Shown: positions 59,626-64,000 of the stretch, piece by piece
How the letters are laid out: each line of letters begins with the position of its first letter
Position numbering within the stretch: the first letter of the stretch is position 1
Source: CAZTDU01 sp050248795
Lineage (GTDB): Bacteria; Pseudomonadota; Gammaproteobacteria; Burkholderiales; SG8-39
Direction of reading: 5' to 3'
DNA length: 64,000 nt
Assembly (NCBI GenBank): GCA_050248795.1
Contig: JBFWRS010000016.1
Location: 16,564-80,563 of the forward strand
Translations under genes and position numbers: made by a program
The notes under the pieces: model-generated
Told to the model about the DNA's origin: nothing
Databases searched by the model: none
Seen by the model: the letters and a program-made list of their open reading frames with translations, nothing else

Positions 59626-61814
59626 CCGCGCCGCACCCGGCAGGCCAGCCCGCGCGTGTCCTTCGAGCCGCTCATCGGGTCATACGGGCCTGAGTAGCTC
59701 ATCGCCGCGTTGATGTTGATGTCCAGCGCACCGTAGTCGGGCGCGGTGCCATCCGGCCGCCACCAGCCCATGCCGGCGACCACCACACCCGGCGCGGTGC
59801 TGTCCGTAAGCTGCGCTTTCAGCCTGCATACGCCGTCGTGGCCATGCGTTTCGACGCTCACCCAGTCGCCATCCGCGACGCCGATCCCGGCGGCGGTATC
59901 GGGATGCATGCGCAGCAGCGGATCCGGCGACACCTTCTTCGCCCAGGGCTGCTCGCGAAAGCGCGAGTGGTGGTAGGTCTTCTCGCGCAGCCCGGTCTGC
60001 AGCCGCAGCGGGTACGCAGGGTCGTCGATCGTGGACGACGCTGCGGGCACCCAGTCGGGCAGGGGATCGAGGCCGAGCGCGGCGAGGCGCTCGGAATACA
60101 GCTCGACCTTCCGCGTCGGCGTGCGGAACGCCTGGTTGTCGAAATCTCCGCGCGCGTGCTCATATGCGATGAACCCGGCCTGCGCCAGCGCGTCGATGTC
60201 GATGCCCGCGTCTCGGACCAGGTAGTCGTTGTACTCGCGCTGCGTGCGCCAGGGCATGCGCTCGGCGTCCACCGTACCGCGCGCACGCAGCCGATCGAGC
60301 AGCGCGGCGGCGATCTCGACGTCGCTGCGCGCTTCGCCCACGCGCGCCGCGGCAGGGGCGGTGTAGCCCAGGCACGCGCCCGCAGCGTGCAGCGTGACTT
60401 CCTCTTCCTCCAGCGTCGTCGTCTTCGGCAGCACCAGGTCGGCGAGAGCGGCGGTGGGGTTCATCTGGCTGGTCGCCACGGCGAGGAAGTCCAGCGCGCC
60501 GAGGGCCTGCATGGTGCGCTGCGAATCCGGGTAGGTCACCGCGATGTTGACGCCGCTCACGTACATCGCGCGCACCGGGTAGGGACGGCCGCTGAGGATG
60601 GCGTCGATCACCGTCGGGTTGTGGCAGGCACCCTGCCAGCCCTGCGGGCCGGCCCACAGCGGAAAGCGTGCCGCGCCCAGCGCGCGCCGCGCGACGTCCC
60701 CGGGCAGCGCGAACGCGGGGTCGGCGAGCGCGTCGAAATTGGTGCGCAGCCCGCGCGGACGCTTCGCGCGCAGGTTGCCGCCGGGGCGGTCGAGGTTGCC
60801 GGCGATGGCGAGCAGGCAGTGAAAAGCACGGAAGGTCTGCACGCCGTTGGACACCGCGTCTATGCCGTGGCCGCTGACGAAGCACGCCGGGCCGTCCGCG
60901 TACAGCCTTGCCGCCTGCAAGATGTCGTCCGCCGGCACGCCGCTCGCGCGCGCGGCACGTTCCGGCGTCCAGTCGGCCACGCGCGCGGCGAGCCTGTCGA
61001 AGCCGTGGCACCAGCGCGCGACGAACTGCGCGTCGTGCCGGCCCTCGGCGATCAGCACCTGCATCATCGCCATGGCGATTGCGGCGTCCGTGCCGGGCCT
61101 GGGCCGCAGCCACAGGTCTGCCATCGTCGCGGCCGGCGTGCGCAAGGGGTCCAGCACGATCATCTTCGCGCCGCGCGCCTTCGCGTCCTTGATGCGCTGC
61201 CATTGCACCGGGTTTGCCGCCTGCGGATTGGCGCCGACCAGCAGCAGCGTGTTCGCATGCGGCACGTCCTCGCCGTTGGCGATTGCCAGTCCGGTGACCA
61301 TGTCGCTTACCGCGCGGCAGCCGCCGCACAGGTCCTGGTTGATCATCCAGTTGGGCGAGCCGAGCGAACGCAGGAAGAGGGCGAACACGACGCTGCGCGA
61401 GAAGTACGCGCCACTGGTGGCGCCGGCAATCGCCAGCGGTCCGTGCCGTGCGCGCACCGCGGCCAGCCTGTCGGCCATTTCGTCCAGCGCCTCGTCCCAG
61501 CCTATCGCCTGCCAGGCGCCGCTGCCGCGGGCGCCTGCGCGGCGCAGCGGCGTGCGCAGCCGATCCGGGTGATAGGCGATGCCCGGCAGCCCGCGTATGC
61601 CCTTGATGCAGAAGGCGCCGCGCGACACCGGGTGCGCCGGGTTCGGCGCCACGTGCGTGACGCGCCCATCTTCCACCGTCAGCAGCGCGCCGCAGGCGGT
61701 GCTGCACTCCCAGCAGGTGCTGGGGACCACGCGCGCAGCGCCTTCGTTGTTCGCGGGGCGGCGGTCGGGATCTGGCATGACTTGCATTGGATATCCGCTT
61801 GCCTGAGGGCGCAT
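59622..61814 (-). CDS. molybdopterin bis-MGD oxidoreductase with one [4Fe-4S] cluster (orphan subunit)
   Basis: 730 residues from the ATG at 61814; ATGs at 61787 and 61778 are possible. [4Fe-4S] ligands C34, C37, C41, C69 (STCWECSTACG, GAFCIKGI). DMSO-reductase-family blocks: LLLVGANPQAANPVQWQRIKDAKARGAKMIVLDPLRT, TFRAFHCLLAIAGNLDRPGGNL and the C-terminal domain DGDWVSVETHGHDG. The region corresponding to the Mo ligand reads NQDLCGGCRAVSD, suggesting a cysteine ligand. No twin-arginine signal is present, so it is cytoplasmic. No electron-transfer or membrane subunit gene is adjacent. Substrate unknown. Confidence 0.88.
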   Translation of the reverse strand: MRPQASGYPMQVMPDPDRRPANNEGAARVVPSTCWECSTACGALLTVEDGRVTHVAPNPAHPVSRGAFCIKGIRGLPGIAYHPDRLRTPLRRAGARGSGAWQAIGWDEALDEMADRLAAVRARHGPLAIAGATSGAYFSRSVVFALFLRSLGSPNWMINQDLCGGCRAVSDMVTGLAIANGEDVPHANTLLLVGANPQAANPVQWQRIKDAKARGAKMIVLDPLRTPAATMADLWLRPRPGTDAAIAMAMMQVLIAEGRHDAQFVARWCHGFDRLAARVADWTPERAARASGVPADDILQAARLYADGPACFVSGHGIDAVSNGVQTFRAFHCLLAIAGNLDRPGGNLRAKRPRGLRTNFDALADPAFALPGDVARRALGAARFPLWAGPQGWQGACHNPTVIDAILSGRPYPVRAMYVSGVNIAVTYPDSQRTMQALGALDFLAVATSQMNPTAALADLVLPKTTTLEEEEVTLHAAGACLGYTAPAAARVGEARSDVEIAAALLDRLRARGTVDAERMPWRTQREYNDYLVRDAGIDIDALAQAGFIAYEHARGDFDNQAFRTPTRKVELYSERLAALGLDPLPDWVPAASSTIDDPAYPLRLQTGLREKTYHHSRFREQPWAKKVSPDPLLRMHPDTAAGIGVADGDWVSVETHGHDGVCRLKAQLTDSTAPGVVVAGMGWWRPDGTAPDYGALDININAAMSYSGPYDPMSGSKDTRGLACRVRRG

Positions 61815-61901
61815 CAGGATTGTCGCAGACGGCGGGCGCGCCCTTCCGTTCGGCGGCAGTACGGGTTGTGCCTTGATGCGGTATGCGGTAGCATCAGATG
61901 C

Positions 61902-62144
61902 ATGCGAACCACCCTCGATATCGCGAACGACGTCCTGCAGGCGGCGAAGGAACGCGCTCGACGCGAGAAGAAATCCACCGGACGGGTGATTTCAGAGCTC
62001 GCGCGCAGCGCGCTCACCGCGGCGCCGGTGGCCTCGGGCGCGCGCGAGCCGAAGGCGACGTACGGGTTCCGTCCGTTCGCGCGGCGCGGCCGCGTGGTGA
62101 GCAACGAGCTGATCGACAAGCTGCGCGAAGAGGACGCGTACTGA
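61902..62144 (+). CDS. VapB-type antitoxin
   Basis: 80 residues, ribbon-helix-helix N-terminus MRTTLDIANDVLQAAKERARREKKSTGRVISELAR, then a C-terminal toxin-binding part ending YGFRPFARRGRVVSNELIDKLREEDAY, the usual pattern for antitoxins paired with VapC. TTGTGC (61866-61871) and TAGCAT (61889-61894), 17 bp apart, place the transcription start at the ATG. The imperfect palindrome GATGC...GCATC around the -10 is a likely autoregulatory operator. The toxin gene follows after 3 bp. Confidence 0.87.
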   Translation: MRTTLDIANDVLQAAKERARREKKSTGRVISELARSALTAAPVASGAREPKATYGFRPFARRGRVVSNELIDKLREEDAY

Positions 62145-62147
62145 GCG

Positions 62148-62576
62148 GTGCGCGCGCTGCTCGACGTCAACGTGCTTATCGCGTTGCTCGACGCCGATCA
62201 CGCGCTGCATGAGCGGGCGGTCGAATGGTTCTCGGCGCACGCGCGCTCCGGCTGGGCGTCCTGCCCGATCACGCAGAACGGCTGCGCGCGCATCATGTCC
62301 AATCCGGGCTATCCGGGATCTCTGCCGGTGCGCGCAGTAGCGGAACGGCTTCGGGAAGCCACGGCAAACAAACTGCACGAATTCTGGCCGGACGACGTCA
62401 GCCTGTTGGACGAGCGGCTGATCGACGCTGCGCGCATCCACGGCCCGCGTCAGATCACGGATCTGTACCTGCTGTCCCTGGCCGTGCGCCGCGGCGGCCG
62501 GTTCGTGACTTTCGACGCCGGCGTGGCTATCGATGCGGTGAAGGGCGCCGGAAAGCAGCACCTGCTCGCGCTCTGA
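62148..62576 (+). CDS. VapC-type PIN-domain toxin
   Basis: 142 residues from a GTG at 62148. PIN-domain acidic residues D6 (LLDVNVLIALLD), D105 (ITDLYLLSLA) and D123 (FVTFDAG) are present; the second canonical position lies in CPITQNGCARIM, where this subgroup has asparagine. These ribonucleases cut tRNA or rRNA when the antitoxin is degraded. Adjacency and spacing to the VapB gene define the module. Confidence 0.87.
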   Translation: MRALLDVNVLIALLDADHALHERAVEWFSAHARSGWASCPITQNGCARIMSNPGYPGSLPVRAVAERLREATANKLHEFWPDDVSLLDERLIDAARIHGPRQITDLYLLSLAVRRGGRFVTFDAGVAIDAVKGAGKQHLLAL

Positions 62577-62606
62577 GCGGAGGTCGCGTGCCCGGCGCTT
62601 CGCCGC

Positions 62607-63659
62607 TCACGAAGGATCGATGACGCCCTTGCCGGCGCTCTGCGCGTCGAACAGCCGATACGCTTCCTCGGCCTGCGCCAGCTTCCAGCGATGCGTGAAC
62701 AGGCGATCCACGTCGATGCCGCGATCGGCGACGAAGCGCGCGCACTCGGCCTGGCCGACGGTGGAGAAGGTCCACGAGCCGATCAGCGTCACCTGCCGTC
62801 GCAGCAGGTCGGGGCTCACGTCCAGCGTCACCTTGTCGCCTTCGCCGACGTAGCAGGCCTTGCCCCAGGTGCGCACGCAGCGCACCGCCTGCGCGCGCGC
62901 CTCGGGCGAGGCCGAGGTATCGAGCGACAGGTCGGCGCCGCGGCCATGGGTCAGGTCGCGGATCGCCTGCACCACGTCGCCAGCGCTCTGCGGGTTGATC
63001 GCCTCGTCTGCGCCGAACTCCTTCGCGCGCGCCAGGCGCTCTTCGCTCACGTCCAGCGCGATGACCCGCGCGCCCATCGCTACCGCGAGCTGCGTCGCCG
63101 ACAGGCCCACCGGCCCCTGGCCGAAGATCGCGATGCTGTGATTGCCCTGCAGGCCGAGGCGCTGCAGCGCGCCCCAGGCGGTGCCGGTGCCGCAGGAGAT
63201 TGCCGCGCCGGTCTCGAACGACAGCTCGTCCGGCAGCGGCACCAGCGTGCGTGCCGGGCATTTCAGGTACTTCGCATGCGCGCCGTGCCCGGTGACGCCA
63301 TAGACTTCGGCGACGCCTTCGTCGCACAACTGCATCCAGCCGGTCGCGCATTGCGCACAGACGCCGCAGCCGCGGTAGTGGTGCTGCATCGTGCGCATGC
63401 CGATGCGCGCCATGTTCTGCGGCACGCCGGCGCCCACCGCGGCGACCACGCCGCAGGGCTCGTGGCCGGCGATCAGCGGGCCGCTTACCTTGCCCAGCCC
63501 CAGCGACGCGGCGCCGCCGGCGGCGCGGTAGAACTTCAGGTCGCTGCCGCACATGCCCGAGGCCTTGATCTCCAGCACCACTTCGCCCGGGCCGGGTGTC
63601 GGGTCGGGAAAGTCGCGGATCTCGAGCTTGCGCTCGCCGAGGAAGACGACGCCTTTCAT
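62607..63659 (-). CDS. zinc-dependent alcohol dehydrogenase family protein
   Basis: 350 residues, MDR family. Catalytic zinc ligands C37 (GMCGSD), H66 and E67 (AGHEPCG); structural zinc cysteines C98, C101, C104, C112. The Rossmann motif is FGQGPVGLSATQLAVAMGARVIALD, favouring NAD(H). It resembles sorbitol/threonine-dehydrogenase-like members; substrate unresolved. It overlaps the amidase gene by 4 bp on the same strand. Confidence 0.91.
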   Translation of the reverse strand: MKGVVFLGERKLEIRDFPDPTPGPGEVVLEIKASGMCGSDLKFYRAAGGAASLGLGKVSGPLIAGHEPCGVVAAVGAGVPQNMARIGMRTMQHHYRGCGVCAQCATGWMQLCDEGVAEVYGVTGHGAHAKYLKCPARTLVPLPDELSFETGAAISCGTGTAWGALQRLGLQGNHSIAIFGQGPVGLSATQLAVAMGARVIALDVSEERLARAKEFGADEAINPQSAGDVVQAIRDLTHGRGADLSLDTSASPEARAQAVRCVRTWGKACYVGEGDKVTLDVSPDLLRRQVTLIGSWTFSTVGQAECARFVADRGIDVDRLFTHRWKLAQAEEAYRLFDAQSAGKGVIDPS

Positions 63660-64000
63660 TTCAGTCCCTTCAGCACAGGCATGCGCAGCGGGTGCACAGC
63701 TTCGAACGCGCGCGCGGCGCGCAGCACCCGCGCATCGGCATGGCGTGGGCCGACGATGTGCAGGCCGACCGGCAGGCCGGCGCGGGTGAAGCCGCAGGGG
63801 ATGCTGGCGGCGGGCTGCTGCGTCAGGTTGAAGGGCAGCGAGAAGGGCGTCCAGTCGGTCCAGCGCGTGTACCTGCCGCCCGCCGGGAATTCGCGCCCGG
63901 CCTCGAACGCCGGGATCGGCAGCGTGGGTGTGACCAGCAGGTCGTACCGGCGGTGGAAGCGGTTCATGTGCACGCCGAGCGCGCCGCGCTGCTGCACGGC
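63656..64000 (-). CDS. amidase (amidase-signature family), C-terminal part only
   Basis: The frame is open to the window edge, so the N-terminal catalytic Ser-Ser-Lys region lies beyond 64000. The visible ~114 residues have the family's C-terminal features: YDLLVTPTLPIPAF, PFNLTQQPAASIPCGFTRAGLPVGLHIVGPRHADARVLRAARAFE. Amidases of this type hydrolyse amides to acids and ammonia. Co-transcribed with the alcohol dehydrogenase gene by overlap. Confidence 0.87.
   Translation of the reverse strand, partial: AVQQRGALGVHMNRFHRRYDLLVTPTLPIPAFEAGREFPAGGRYTRWTDWTPFSLPFNLTQQPAASIPCGFTRAGLPVGLHIVGPRHADARVLRAARAFEAVHPLRMPVLKGLK

Overview
The window is about two thirds G+C and densely coded, with operons that repeatedly share 4-bp start/stop overlaps. 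The gene content points to a betaproteobacterium, most likely Burkholderiales or a relative: two Bug/TctC-type binding proteins, a urtABCDE-ureDABCEFG cluster, pcaHG, CaiB-type CoA transferase, Rieske oxygenases, a MocR regulator and CoxSML-type molybdenum hydroxylase subunits. A run of exactly 100 N (47509-47608) shows a draft scaffold or MAG with a gap of unknown size. No rRNA, tRNA, CRISPR array, prophage or transposase gene was seen. No gene-free stretch exceeds 300 bases; the longest holds a 266-bp inverted-repeat element (22573-22838).

Layout. 1-7.1 kb: a truncated panE-like gene, a cold-shock gene facing an HD-GYP response regulator, a long coiled-coil membrane-anchored protein, threonine aldolase, a DMT exporter and an aminotransferase. 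7.13-17.94 kb: a nitrogen operon, urea ABC transporter (urtABCDE) followed by urease and its chaperones (ureDABCEFG) and a 52-residue His-rich membrane microprotein. It is preceded by two NtrC-type sites and a consensus sigma-54 promoter, so urea uptake and hydrolysis should be induced together under nitrogen limitation. 17.9-25 kb: a D-aminoacylase-like amidohydrolase, an SDR, a TerB/DUF697-like protein, a copper pair (DUF2946 and PCuAC), the repeat element, ghrA and a MetE-like protein.

25-31.6 kb: a DapA-like aldolase, a Bug protein and a Rieske oxygenase, then a MocR regulator divergent from a flavin/PLP-oxidase-fold protein and a second Bug protein. 31.5-41.4 kb: aromatic and acyl-CoA metabolism: pcaHG divergent from an unusual HMG-CoA-lyase homologue around a shared palindrome, then MarR, nitronate monooxygenase, two crotonases, a CaiB transferase, an acyl-CoA ligase and two transporters. 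41.5-49.2 kb: a probable N-heterocycle or nucleobase-like catabolic locus: amidohydrolase, three-subunit molybdenum hydroxylase and phosphoribosyltransferase on the minus strand, divergent from a GntR regulator (cut by the gap), a VanA-like Rieske oxygenase and an HpxZ/AtzH-like protein. This is the best candidate here for an undescribed pathway.

49.2-64 kb: TauE/SafE exporter, a TonB-dependent receptor with a small periplasmic partner, acyl-CoA dehydrogenase, MFS protein, MltB transglycosylase, alpha/beta hydrolase, a second acyl-CoA ligase, an orphan molybdopterin oxidoreductase, a VapBC-type toxin-antitoxin pair, a zinc alcohol dehydrogenase and the end of an amidase.

Functions are assigned from recognisable motifs and family likeness read by eye. 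Substrates of the catabolic clusters are inferences. Several genes appear to have a -10 box 5-8 nt before the start codon, suggesting leaderless transcripts.
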